Of a DNA stretch of 64,000 nt, positions 44,005 through 52,287 are shown piece after piece; position 1 is the stretch's first letter, and each line of letters begins with the position of its first letter. A program made the translations under genes and the position numbers. The notes beneath the pieces were generated by a model. The model was not told the DNA's origin. It did not search any database and was given only the letters and a program-made list of their open reading frames with translations. Origin of the DNA: CAMDPA01 sp964574325 (lineage in GTDB: Bacteria; Pseudomonadota; Alphaproteobacteria; Rhizobiales; Hyphomicrobiaceae). The DNA is taken from contig CAZNMY010000023.1 in assembly GCA_964574325.1 (NCBI GenBank), forward strand, positions 1-64,000, written 5' to 3'.

Positions 44005-44361
44005 ATGTCGAAGATCACGAACCTGATGACCGCCGCCGCTCTCGTCTGCGTCGCCACCATGTCGGCCTCGGCCGTCGCATCGGCCCAGGGAGCCACGGCT
44101 TCGAAGTCGCGGATGCAGATGTCGCAGGCTCAGGTGCAGCAGGCCAAGCTCAAGCAGGCGCAGATGATGCAGATGCAGAAGGCTCGCCAGGCTCAGCTTG
44201 CGCAAGCGCAGGCCGCGAAAGCCGGGATGGCCGCCGCCATGGTCACCGCAGCGACGGTTGCCGCGGCCGGTGCCGGCGAGTGCAGCCCCTATCTCGCAAA
44301 GTGGATGATGACCCGCAGCCCCGCCTGGAAGGCCGCGTACGATCTTTGCATGGACGACTGA
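44005..44361 (+). CDS. Small secreted Met/Gln/Ala-rich protein
   Basis: A 118-residue protein with a clear Sec signal peptide (about 28 residues ending SAVASAQ). The mature N-terminal half is a low-complexity helix dominated by Gln, Met, Ala and Lys (QAQVQQAKLKQAQMMQMQKARQAQ). The C-terminal 28 residues contain two cysteines (ECSPYLAKWMM and YDLCMDD) that could form a disulphide. GGAGAGG is about nine bases upstream of the ATG. No family was recognised. It is oriented against the tol genes and sits between ybgC and tolQ, which are usually adjacent. Confidence 0.7.
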   Translation: MSKITNLMTAAALVCVATMSASAVASAQGATASKSRMQMSQAQVQQAKLKQAQMMQMQKARQAQLAQAQAAKAGMAAAMVTAATVAAAGAGECSPYLAKWMMTRSPAWKAAYDLCMDD

Positions 44362-44445
44362 TCCGGAATTTCCGAAAGGCGAATATTTCCAGCGTGATCG
44401 GCAACTCGGCCTCCGCGATCCCCGCGCGTCGGCGGCAGGTGCCGG

Positions 44446-44499
44446 GCCCGGGTCCTCATGAAAGAAGGCTTTTCCGCCTTCGAGGGCCCGGGCTATTTT
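44446..44499 (+). terminator. Composite two-tier hairpin terminator
   Basis: An outer stem GCCCGGGTCCTC / GAGGGCCCGGGC (44446-44457 with 44482-44493) encloses an inner stem GAAGGC / GCCTTC, followed by TATTTTT. On the plus strand it terminates the small secreted-protein transcript about 90 bases after its stop. On the other strand it abuts the ybgC stop codon but lacks a T run there. Confidence 0.75.
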
Positions 44500-44987
44500 T
44501 CGTTGCTGAACGCCGTCCGGAGCGCGCTCGCGATCCGCAGCGGCTTACCCGAGACCGAGACCAGGACGACCATCACCTCGGCTGTGAACAGCGCCGTTCC
44601 GTCCCGTCCGATCCGCTGGTCGAGGACCAGATGCGCCGCACCTACCTCTTTCACGCGGGTCTCCACTTCGAGGATCTCGTCGATCCGCGCCGGCTTCAGG
44701 AATTCGAGGCCCATGCGCCGCACGACGAACGCCGCCGGCTCTCGCCCTCCGCTGCCGTCGATCAGGCCGCGGTGATCGTTGCCCACCAGACGCAGGAAGT
44801 CCGATCGGCCCCGTTCGCACCAGCGCACGTAGGAGGCGTGATAGACGAGACCGGAGAAATCGGTGTCCTCGAAGTAAACTCGCACCGGCAACGCGTGGTG
44901 CCGCCGTCCTTCGGTTACGACGAGGCGCCCGGCGAGATCGGGCCAACGGCGTTCAACCCGCGGGGAAGACTGGTGTTCGCTCTGCAT
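44493..44987 (-). CDS. ybgC: YbgC-family acyl-CoA thioesterase (Tol-Pal associated)
   Basis: A 164-residue hot-dog-fold thioesterase. The active-site motif VYFEDTDFSGLVYHASYVRWCERGRSDFLR contains the catalytic Asp. YbgC hydrolyses acyl-CoA or acyl-ACP and is usually the first gene of the tol-pal cluster. Here it is separated from tolQ by the secreted-protein gene and follows the metallophosphoesterase genes by 18 bases, so it is more likely transcribed with those. The N-terminal 30 residues before the fold are an extension. Confidence 0.9.
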   Translation of the reverse strand: MQSEHQSSPRVERRWPDLAGRLVVTEGRRHHALPVRVYFEDTDFSGLVYHASYVRWCERGRSDFLRLVGNDHRGLIDGSGGREPAAFVVRRMGLEFLKPARIDEILEVETRVKEVGAAHLVLDQRIGRDGTALFTAEVMVVLVSVSGKPLRIASALRTAFSNEK

Positions 44988-45005
44988 GAGCTGAAGTTAC
45001 GCTGC

Positions 45006-45941
45006 TTACGCGCCCAGTTCCAGCAGCACGATCTCGGGCGGCATGCCGAACCGCACGGGCATGATGGAGCAGCCGAGGCCGCCGGATACCACGAGATGCC
45101 GGTCCTCTTCGACGATATGGCCATAGGCGTAGCGATTGCCATAGATCGACGGGACGACCGGCGAGTAGCCCAGAAGCCGAACCTGTCCGCCGTGGGTGTG
45201 ACCCGACAGCGTCACTGAAACCCGCCCCGGCACGGTCGGGAAGACGTCGGGCTCGTGTGCCATCAGGACGACCGGCGCGTCGTCGGTGATCCCAGCGAGG
45301 GTGCCGGGGAGATCGTCGATACCCTGATATCGCCGGAAGCGCCGTTGCTCCCGTGGCAACCGCTTGAAACCGGGCTCGTAGCTGCGATCGAGCGCGAGCT
45401 GGTCGGCGAGGCCCGCAAGCCAGAACGGCTGGCCCCGGATCATCAAGCGCACGGCATCGTTTTCGTAGACGCGGATACCCCGCTTTTCGAGCTCCACCCG
45501 CCCGATGATCGGTCCGGCGCGTCGGAGTTGGGCCTGGTGATCGTCCCACCAGTCGTGATTGCCGAGGATGGCATGGACGCCGAGGGGGGCCTTCAGGGGC
45601 GCGAGTGCGGCGGCCCATTCGGGGGCGCGCACGCGGCGCGTGAGCCAGCGGTGGCTGGCCTCGTAGTCGCCGAGCAGGAGGTGGATATCCGGTTCGAGAG
45701 CATTGGCGCGCGCGACGATCTCGCCGATGCGGGTGATCGACATCTGCGGCTCGCCCGCATGCAGGTCCGCGATCAGGGCCGCCCTGAGCCGCAGGCCCTT
45801 CGGCCAGCCCTTCGGTGTAAACCGGTAGGTCTGCACCCTGAGCCGCCAATTCGGCTCGATGCCCAGGGCGTAGCCGGCAAGGGCAGTGCTGCTGGCGCCG
45901 AACGCAAGCAGGGCTTTCAGGACTGCGCGACGGCTGACCAA
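45006..45941 (-). CDS. Metallophosphoesterase with Tat-like signal (second of tandem pair)
   Basis: A 311-residue calcineurin-type phosphoesterase. Metal and catalytic motifs are ADLHAGEP, LLGDYEASHR, GNHDWWDD and GHTHGGQVRL. The leader VSRRAVLKALLAFGASSTALAGYAL has the twin Arg and hydrophobic core of a Tat signal. The TTG start is preferred, with GGAG about nine bases upstream, giving that leader at the N terminus and a 25-base overlap with the upstream paralogue; the frame is open 21 codons further up. Similar enzymes act on UDP-2,3-diacylglucosamine-like or phosphodiester substrates. Substrate unknown. Confidence 0.83.
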   Translation of the reverse strand: MVSRRAVLKALLAFGASSTALAGYALGIEPNWRLRVQTYRFTPKGWPKGLRLRAALIADLHAGEPQMSITRIGEIVARANALEPDIHLLLGDYEASHRWLTRRVRAPEWAAALAPLKAPLGVHAILGNHDWWDDHQAQLRRAGPIIGRVELEKRGIRVYENDAVRLMIRGQPFWLAGLADQLALDRSYEPGFKRLPREQRRFRRYQGIDDLPGTLAGITDDAPVVLMAHEPDVFPTVPGRVSVTLSGHTHGGQVRLLGYSPVVPSIYGNRYAYGHIVEEDRHLVVSGGLGCSIMPVRFGMPPEIVLLELGA

Positions 45942-46873
45942 CTGCCGAGCTCCACGACGACGATTTCTGGGGGAACGCCGAATCTGACGGGTGCGCCGCT
46001 GCATCCCAGCCCGGAGGAAACGATCAGGTGCCGGCCGTGCTCGACGATATGGCCGTAGACGAAGCGCTCACCGTAGCGCGAGGGAACATAGGGTTTCACC
46101 CCCGGCAGGCGCACCTGTCCTCCGTGGGTGTGTCCACAGACGGTGAGAGCCACCCGCTCCGGCATCTGCACGAAGATGTCGGGCTCGTGCGCCATCATCA
46201 CGACGGGCGCGTCGTCGGTTAAGAGGCGCAGCGTACCGGGCAGATCGTGGGTTCCGTCCGCGGGCGACAGCCCCGCGCGTCTGCCGGCAGCCCAGGCGCG
46301 CGGCGCGAACGAGGACTGGTCGCCCAGGCCCGTGATCCAGAAAGGCCGTCCATCTTTGACGAGACGAGCGGCCCGGTTCTCGTAGACGGGAATGCCCGCG
46401 GCTTCGAGCGCGCGCTGGGCGGCCGGCGGTCCCTGGCGGAGCAGTTGCGCCCGGCTGTCGTCCCACCAGTCGTGATTGCCCAGGACGGCATGTATGCCGT
46501 AGGGCGCGCTGAGGTCTGCGAGCACGCGCGCCCAGTCGCGTTCGGCGATGTTGCAGCTGAACCGGAGCATCTTGCGCCCGGCGACATAGTCGCCCAGCAG
46601 CAGCACGGCATCGGGTTTCAATGTGTTGGTCCGCTCGACGATGCTGGCGATGCGGTCGAGGCTCATCCAGGGATCGCAGGCGTGGAAATCGGCCAGCAGC
46701 GCAAGTCGCAGCTTCAGGCCCGCCGGCCATTGGGTGGGTTGGGGACGGTACGTCTTGACGGTGAGCGTTTGCGGCTCGGCGACGGCATAGCCGCCGATGC
46801 CGATGCTGCTGCCTGCGGTGACGGCAAGGCCCCGCAGCATCTGGCGCCTGGAAAACAAGTCGATACTCCGCAT
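45917..46873 (-). CDS. Metallophosphoesterase with Tat-like signal (first of tandem pair)
   Basis: A 318-residue paralogue of the next gene, with motifs LADFHACDP, LLGDYVAGR, GNHDWWDD and GHTHGGQVRLPG. Its leader FSRRQMLRGLAVTAGSSIGIGGYAV is also Tat-like. The mature proteins align over their whole length (LTVKTYRPQPTQWPAGLKLRLALLAD against RVQTYRFTPKGWPKGLRLRAALIAD), indicating duplication in place. The ATG gives the leader directly; no strong Shine-Dalgarno is seen. Both are probably exported as folded metalloenzymes. Confidence 0.83.
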   Translation of the reverse strand: MRSIDLFSRRQMLRGLAVTAGSSIGIGGYAVAEPQTLTVKTYRPQPTQWPAGLKLRLALLADFHACDPWMSLDRIASIVERTNTLKPDAVLLLGDYVAGRKMLRFSCNIAERDWARVLADLSAPYGIHAVLGNHDWWDDSRAQLLRQGPPAAQRALEAAGIPVYENRAARLVKDGRPFWITGLGDQSSFAPRAWAAGRRAGLSPADGTHDLPGTLRLLTDDAPVVMMAHEPDIFVQMPERVALTVCGHTHGGQVRLPGVKPYVPSRYGERFVYGHIVEHGRHLIVSSGLGCSGAPVRFGVPPEIVVVELGSWSAVAQS

Positions 46874-47062
46874 CGAGACGATGAACCGGCAAACCCACGG
46901 GGCGCTCGGTGTGAATATCAAGCCATGGCGAGGAAATCGTTAAAGTCCGGCAAAGGTTGGGCAGACTAGGTCATGATCAGACCAGACGGAATCGCTTTCG
47001 CGATTCTCTGGCCGGATAAAGATCCTCTGGTGGCCGAGACCAGAGAGCGGGACCAAAGAAAA

Positions 47063-47087
47063 TGTCCCGGGGTGCAGGCCCGGGACA
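47063..47087 (-). terminator. Terminator of the PRC-barrel gene
   Basis: A 9-base perfect stem TGTCCCGGG / CCCGGGACA with a 7-base loop, followed on the minus strand by TTTTCTTT. It lies about 40 bases after the stop of the PRC-barrel gene. Confidence 0.8.
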
Positions 47088-47124
47088 CGATTTCTCATTG
47101 GGTCGCCTGTCGGGAACGCCGGTA

Positions 47125-47670
47125 TTACTTCTTGGCTTCCGGCGCCGGTGACTGCATCTTTTCGCGCATACCCTGCACGGCCTCTGCAGCTTCCTTGCCC
47201 AGTTCGACGGCCTTGTCCTTGGCGATCTTCGCCCAGTCGCCGGCCTTCTTGCGGGCGCGCTCGATCCGGCCGGGATCGGTCACCACGTAGGCCGGCGCAG
47301 CAGCCAGTTGCTCCTTGGTCACGTCGACGAGCAGAACCCGGCTGCCTTCTACGACCGGACCGACTTTCAGGGCCGAGAACGGCAGCGCGACAGTCTTGCC
47401 GCCGACGCCGACGAGGCCGCCGACAGTCAGCACGACCGTGGTTGCCTTGCCGTCGGCACCGAGAATGACGTCGGAGACCCGGGCGACCACCTCGGCCTTC
47501 GCATTGAACACGGGCGTGCCGGCCAGACGCGCGGTCGCGAGCTCGCCCTGGACCTGCCCCTTCAGGAAGGAAACGCTCTGGGCCTGGGCGATCTGAACCT
47601 GGGCGAGATAGGCGGTGCCGGCGAGGGCCATCGTGGTGGCGAGCGCAAGCGCGGCAATCGAACGCTTCAT
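47125..47670 (-). CDS. Secreted PRC-barrel domain protein
   Basis: A 181-residue protein with a Sec signal peptide of about 30 residues ending AQAQS, then a PRC-barrel domain (about 40-115, with ARVSDVILGADGKATTVVLTVGGLVGVGGKTVALPFSAL) and a charged helical C-terminal region (RIERARKKAGDWAKIAKDKAVELGKEAAEA). Periplasmic PRC-barrel proteins are common in Rhizobiales and have no firm role; stress or envelope binding has been suggested. It is monocistronic, with its own terminator. Confidence 0.8.
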   Translation of the reverse strand: MKRSIAALALATTMALAGTAYLAQVQIAQAQSVSFLKGQVQGELATARLAGTPVFNAKAEVVARVSDVILGADGKATTVVLTVGGLVGVGGKTVALPFSALKVGPVVEGSRVLLVDVTKEQLAAAPAYVVTDPGRIERARKKAGDWAKIAKDKAVELGKEAAEAVQGMREKMQSPAPEAKK

Positions 47671-47961
47671 GATCGTTTGTCCTCGGTGTGTTGGTGAACG
47701 GAGTAGTTCGAGAATGGAGAAGTGGGACGGCCGTCGGGCGGCCGGTTCATGTCGAACGCGGCTGGTACATAGCGGGTTCGGCGTAATTGGGACAGCAACC
47801 TGTTACATCTGGCCGCATTGGGGATAACTATCTTCCGGTTCGAGCCGATGGCTGCTCGGGAGCGGGATAGTTTCCATCGACTGAATGCAGACTGAACGAG
47901 ATGCAGACTGAACGAGGCTGGCAGGTGCCGCCTCGTCGGCTCCGCCTTGCGGGAGACACTC

Positions 47962-48840
47962 ATGCCCTTCGCAACCATCGCGGGTGCTTCGATCGCGTAC
48001 GAGATCCTGGAGCCGACCCGCGGCAGATCCGACGCTCCGGCGATCGCGCTCTCGCCGGGCAGCCGCAGCCCGCTCGAAGAGATGCGCCAGCTCGGCACCT
48101 TGATGGCTGAGGCGGGTTACCGCGTGCTTCTGCACGACCGGCGCAACTGCGGCGCGTCCGATGTCGGCTTCGATGCCACGCGCTCCGAGTTCGAGATGTG
48201 GGCCGACGACATGCACGGGCTTATCGGGCACTTGGGACTGCGCCCCGCGATCATCGGCGGAAGCTCCTCGGGCGCACGCCTGGCACTGACCTACGCGCTG
48301 CGCTATCCCGGTGCGGTGCGTGCGCTCCTGTTGATGCGGATCACCGGCGGCAGTTTTGCCGTCGCGCGCCTGATCGAAAAGTATTTCGACGTGCATTCCC
48401 GTGCCGCCGCTGCGGGGGGCATGGCGGCGGTCTGCGAGACCGAGCACTTCGCCGACCTGATCCGCAACCGTCCGTCCAACCGAGATCTGCTGATGGCGAC
48501 GAACCCGGTCGATTTCATCGCCTGCATGAACGCGTGGCGCGGCCACTTCCTCGCCGGTGTCGACCTGCCGCTGATCGGTACGTCGGAAGCAGCACTGCGC
48601 TCGTTGAGCATGCCGGTCTGCATCATCCCCGGCAACGATCTCACCCACCCGCGTGCACGCGGCGCGCTGGTGGCCCCGATGATTCCTTCCTGCGAGTTGC
48701 ACTACGTCACCGATATCGAGCACGACCTCGACGTCACGCCGCCCGAGGAATGGAAGAGCCTCTACTTCGAGATGGCCGCTGTTTTCGTCGACTTTCTCGA
48801 GCGTCGGCTCGTGGCGCCGGTCCCAGGAGCGTCCGGTTGA
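47962..48840 (+). CDS. Alpha/beta-hydrolase
   Basis: A 292-residue alpha/beta-hydrolase. The oxyanion region has SPGSRSPLEEM; the nucleophile elbow is GGSSSGARL, and DRRNCGASD matches the loop often seen in epoxide-hydrolase-like and peroxidase-like members. The acid and His are probably in PGNDLTHP and DIEHDLDV. GGGAG lies seven bases before the ATG. It diverges from the PRC-barrel gene. No pathway genes are nearby and the substrate is unknown. Confidence 0.82.
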   Translation: MPFATIAGASIAYEILEPTRGRSDAPAIALSPGSRSPLEEMRQLGTLMAEAGYRVLLHDRRNCGASDVGFDATRSEFEMWADDMHGLIGHLGLRPAIIGGSSSGARLALTYALRYPGAVRALLLMRITGGSFAVARLIEKYFDVHSRAAAAGGMAAVCETEHFADLIRNRPSNRDLLMATNPVDFIACMNAWRGHFLAGVDLPLIGTSEAALRSLSMPVCIIPGNDLTHPRARGALVAPMIPSCELHYVTDIEHDLDVTPPEEWKSLYFEMAAVFVDFLERRLVAPVPGASG

Positions 48841-49061
48841 GGCGCATGCTTGCGACTGCGACGGGGCGTAGCGATGCCGCGCTACCCGGCCACTCCGATT
48901 GCTGCTGGTTGCGTAGTGCTGCGTAGTGCTGCGCATTGCGGTTGAATCAACGTTACTCGAGAGGGTAAATCTGCGGACATAAGTACGTGGTGCGATAGGT
49001 GGTTGAGCGTTTCTGATGATGTGGAACGGTACATCCCCGCCCAGATTTCGAGGAGGTGGCC

Positions 49062-49808
49062 TTGATCCACACGACCATTCCGGCGGTTGATTTCGAGACG
49101 ATCTACGCGACCGATCTGGTTTTCGTCGAAGGGTGTTGGAAGCTGTGCGGGGATGCGCATTGCTGCTCCTTCAGCCGGCACAAAGCGAAGTTCAAATTCC
49201 TCGGCAAGACACCGGGCCAGGAGCTTCCCCTGCTGCCCGGTGAGTATGAGTACATGGCCGCCAAAGGCTATCTCGCTCAGTTCCAGGAGCAGGAGCATCG
49301 CGTCCTGCGCTATCAGTTCGGCGAGAACCGTCTGCTTCGGCTCGAGACGATCGTCAGCCGCCGTCAGGGGTGCGCCTGTGATTCCGGGACACGCCCGACG
49401 ATCTGCCGCCTCTATCCGGTCTTTCCGAAGTTCGATGTCGATGGCCGTCTCAAGGGGCTCGATCGCGTCGGTATCTACGACGCCTTGGAAGAGCTCGATG
49501 GATTGCAGCGCATCTGCCAGGTCGAGACGATGCCGTTGGGCGAGGTCGAGAAGCTACTGACGATTACCGGCGCGATCGGCGCCGAACCGCGGGCCGTCTT
49601 CTACATGATGGCGTATCATCTGACACATTCCTATATCCGCGATCGTCTGAAGGAGCTGGGGAGCGACGGCACGACCTCGATGTTCACGGTTTTCGAAAGT
49701 GCGTTGCTGCGTAATCAGTTGATAGAGCCCGATGTCCTCAAAGGGCGGCTCAACGCACTGGCGGACCAATTCGAGGCCTACTGGCCCGGAAAGTTCTACC
49801 TGCCGTAG
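49062..49808 (+). CDS. Cysteine-rich protein resembling YkgJ-type cluster proteins
   Basis: A 248-residue protein with two cysteine groups: CWKLCGDAHCC (Cys25, 29, 34, 35) and CACDSGTRPTICRLYP (Cys104, 106, 115). The pattern, with RPTICRLYP, resembles the zinc/iron-chelating YkgJ (UPF0153) family, in which Cys residues bind a metal or Fe-S centre. The C-terminal half is helical and of unknown type. AGGAGG lies five bases before the TTG used; an in-frame GTG two codons earlier would overlap that site. It stands alone between the hydrolase gene and pyrH. Confidence 0.6.
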   Translation: MIHTTIPAVDFETIYATDLVFVEGCWKLCGDAHCCSFSRHKAKFKFLGKTPGQELPLLPGEYEYMAAKGYLAQFQEQEHRVLRYQFGENRLLRLETIVSRRQGCACDSGTRPTICRLYPVFPKFDVDGRLKGLDRVGIYDALEELDGLQRICQVETMPLGEVEKLLTITGAIGAEPRAVFYMMAYHLTHSYIRDRLKELGSDGTTSMFTVFESALLRNQLIEPDVLKGRLNALADQFEAYWPGKFYLP

Positions 49809-49958
49809 GATCGTCGAGCAGGGAACAGCTCCATCTCGATGCCCGTTCGACCCTACCCGCCGGGCGCAGCCGTTCGACGGGGCAGCGCCCCAATTGCACT
49901 CGCTCGGCAAACTGACTAGAAGGGCCGCGCCGTCACACGAGCCCGCAGGACGCCTGCC

Positions 49959-50690
49959 ATGAGCACCCACGCCCCCCTCCGCTACAAGCGACTGCTCCTC
50001 AAGCTGTCCGGTGAAGCGTTGATGGGAAAGGGCCAGTACGGCATCGAGAATGCCGTCGTGAACCGCCTGGCCGAGGACATCAAGCAGGCGCTCGAAGCCG
50101 GCGCACAACTCGGCGTCGTTGTCGGCGGTGGCAATATCTTCCGCGGTCTCGCGGGGGCGGCCGCGGGCATGGAACGGGCGACCGCCGACTATATGGGCAT
50201 GCTGGCGACCGTCATGAACGCGCTGGCGCTCGGCAATGCGCTGGAGAAGATCGGCGTCGATGCCCGGGTCGTGTCGGCGATCCCGATGCCGACGGTGTGC
50301 GAGAGCTACGTGCGGCCGAAGGCGCTGTCGCACATCAAGGAGGGCCGCGTCGTCGTGTTCGCGGCCGGCACCGGCAACCCGTTTTTCACGACTGACACGA
50401 CCGCCGTGCTGCGCGCCGTCGAGATGAGTTGCGAGGCCGTGGTCAAGGCGACGCAGGTCGACGGCGTCTACTCGGCCGATCCCAAGAAAGTGCCGGATGC
50501 CGTCCGTTACGACAGCCTCAGCTACGGCGACGTGTTGGCCCGCGATCTCAAAGTAATGGATGGTGCGGCCATTGCGCTTGCTCGCGACAACGATCTTCCG
50601 GTAATTGTATTCTCGATCGACGAGCCCGGGAACCTGCTGAAGCTTCTCCGTGGTGAGGCGAGGGCAACCGTCATCACGAGCCGGGCTTGA
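49959..50690 (+). CDS. pyrH: UMP kinase
   Basis: A 243-residue hexameric UMP kinase of the amino-acid-kinase fold, making UDP from UMP and ATP. Visible are YKRLLLKLSGEALMG at the start, GVVVGGGNIFRG and FAAGTGNPFFTTDTTA. Length is normal. It begins the cell-envelope cluster; frr follows after about 180 bases, a short hairpin-forming gap (CGCGCATC / GATGCGCG at 50737-50768). Confidence 0.97.
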   Translation: MSTHAPLRYKRLLLKLSGEALMGKGQYGIENAVVNRLAEDIKQALEAGAQLGVVVGGGNIFRGLAGAAAGMERATADYMGMLATVMNALALGNALEKIGVDARVVSAIPMPTVCESYVRPKALSHIKEGRVVVFAAGTGNPFFTTDTTAVLRAVEMSCEAVVKATQVDGVYSADPKKVPDAVRYDSLSYGDVLARDLKVMDGAAIALARDNDLPVIVFSIDEPGNLLKLLRGEARATVITSRA

Positions 50691-50872
50691 TCCGCTCCTT
50701 CTGATGCGTTTCAGGTGAGGTTGCGGTCGGGCAGCGCGCGCATCGGGGTGGGGCCGGGTAGATGCGCGTTCGGCGAAGGGCCTTGACTTGGTGGGACGTT
50801 TTGCTTCCGTCGCGCTGAATTGCGCGCCGAAATGATGGGGTGCCCTGGAGGCACCGAGACGAGGTAACGCCA

Positions 50873-51430
50873 ATGGCCGCCCTGTTCGATCTGAATGATC
50901 TCGAAAAGCGCATGCGTGTAGGCCTCGATGCCCTCAAGCGGGAGTTGACGGGGCTGCGCACCGGTCGCGCCAGCGCCAACCTGCTCGATCCCGTGTTCGT
51001 GCAGCTTTACGGGCAGCGCATGCCGCTGAGCCAAGTGGGGAACGTCAGCGTCCCCGAGCCCCGCATGCTCAGCGTGCAGGTCTGGGACAAGGCGGCGGTG
51101 TCGGCCGTCGACAAGGCGATTCGCGAAGCCAACCTCGGCCTCAATCCGATCATCGACGGGCAGGTGATCCGGCTGCCGATCCCGGCGCTTACCGCCGATC
51201 GCCGCGCGGAACTCGTGAAGCTCGCTCACAAGTACGCCGAAGCCGCCCGCGTCGCGATCCGAAATGTTCGTCGCGACGGCATGGAGGCGCTGAAAAAGGC
51301 GGAAAAGGGCGGGATGAGCCAGGACGAGGCCAAGAAAACCTCTACCAAAGTTCAGGAATTGACGGACAAACTGATCAAGGAAATCGATACCCTTCTCGCG
51401 ACCAAGGAAGCCGAGATCAATAAGGTCTGA
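50873..51430 (+). CDS. frr: Ribosome recycling factor
   Basis: A 185-residue protein with the RRF fold, which with EF-G splits the post-termination ribosome. The segments LKRELTGLRTGRASANLLDPV and RLPIPALTADRRAELVKLAHKYAE are characteristic. The ATG before AALFDLNDL has GAGG upstream; a longer frame exists but its extension lacks similarity. pyrH-frr-uppS-cdsA is the conserved order. Confidence 0.97.
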   Translation: MAALFDLNDLEKRMRVGLDALKRELTGLRTGRASANLLDPVFVQLYGQRMPLSQVGNVSVPEPRMLSVQVWDKAAVSAVDKAIREANLGLNPIIDGQVIRLPIPALTADRRAELVKLAHKYAEAARVAIRNVRRDGMEALKKAEKGGMSQDEAKKTSTKVQELTDKLIKEIDTLLATKEAEINKV

Positions 51431-51468
51431 TACGGCAAGCGCAGGTCCCCGAAGCGATCGACGCGACG

Positions 51469-52287
51469 ATGCAGGCGCCCGATGGTGCGTCGATGAGCAA
51501 CCCCGAACCGGCCAGTGTCCAGCACGTGGAGATGATCGACAAAGAGCTACGATCCAAGGCGGCTGCGAAAGCCGGCGTGCCCCGGCATGTCGCGATCATC
51601 ATGGATGGCAACGGTCGCTGGGCGCAGTCGCGCGGGCTGCCGCGGGCCGTCGGCCACCGGATGGGGGTCGAGGCCGTGCGGCGGACGGTCAGGGCCGGCA
51701 TCGAGCTCGGGATCGAGTATCTGACGCTCTACAGTTTCTCGTCCGAGAACTGGTCGCGCCCGCTCGCCGAGATCGACGATCTCATGGGGCTGATGAAGCG
51801 GTTCATCCGCCGCGATCTCGCGGAGCTGCACAAGGCCGGGGTGCGGATTCTCGTCATCGGCGAACGCGAGAATGTCGATCCGGAGCTGCTTTCCCTGATG
51901 GACGAAGCGCGGGAGCTGACGGCCAAGAATGCCTCTCTGACGCTGGTGATCGCCTTCAACTACGGGTCGCGCCGCGAGATCGCGAGTGCGGCGCGCAAAC
52001 TGGCGGAGATGGCGGTTCGTGGCGAGCTGTCGCCGGTCGACATCACGCCGGATCTGCTCGGCGGGCAGCTCGATACGGCGGGCGTCCCCGATCCCGAACT
52101 GTTGATCCGCACCAGCGGCGAGCTGCGTCTTTCCAATTTCCTGCTGTGGCAGGCCGCCTATACGGAATTCGTGTTCCTCGATGCCTTCTGGCCCGATTTC
52201 GGCCGGGAGCTGCTGGCCGAGGCTCTGAACAGATACGCTTCGCGTGCCCGCAGGTTCGGCGGTCTTTCGCACCGGTCGACTGCCTGA
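51469..52287 (+). CDS. uppS: Undecaprenyl diphosphate synthase
   Basis: A 272-residue cis-prenyltransferase making undecaprenyl diphosphate, the carrier for peptidoglycan, O-antigen and capsule units. The catalytic motif HVAIIMDGNGRWAQSRGLPR contains the Asp of DGN, and TLYSFSSENWSRP and RTSGELRLSNFLLWQAAYTE are further hallmarks. About 38 residues precede the fold, longer than in many homologues; an internal ATG eight codons in is an alternative start. The stop overlaps the cdsA start by one base. Confidence 0.96.
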   Translation: MQAPDGASMSNPEPASVQHVEMIDKELRSKAAAKAGVPRHVAIIMDGNGRWAQSRGLPRAVGHRMGVEAVRRTVRAGIELGIEYLTLYSFSSENWSRPLAEIDDLMGLMKRFIRRDLAELHKAGVRILVIGERENVDPELLSLMDEARELTAKNASLTLVIAFNYGSRREIASAARKLAEMAVRGELSPVDITPDLLGGQLDTAGVPDPELLIRTSGELRLSNFLLWQAAYTEFVFLDAFWPDFGRELLAEALNRYASRARRFGGLSHRSTA

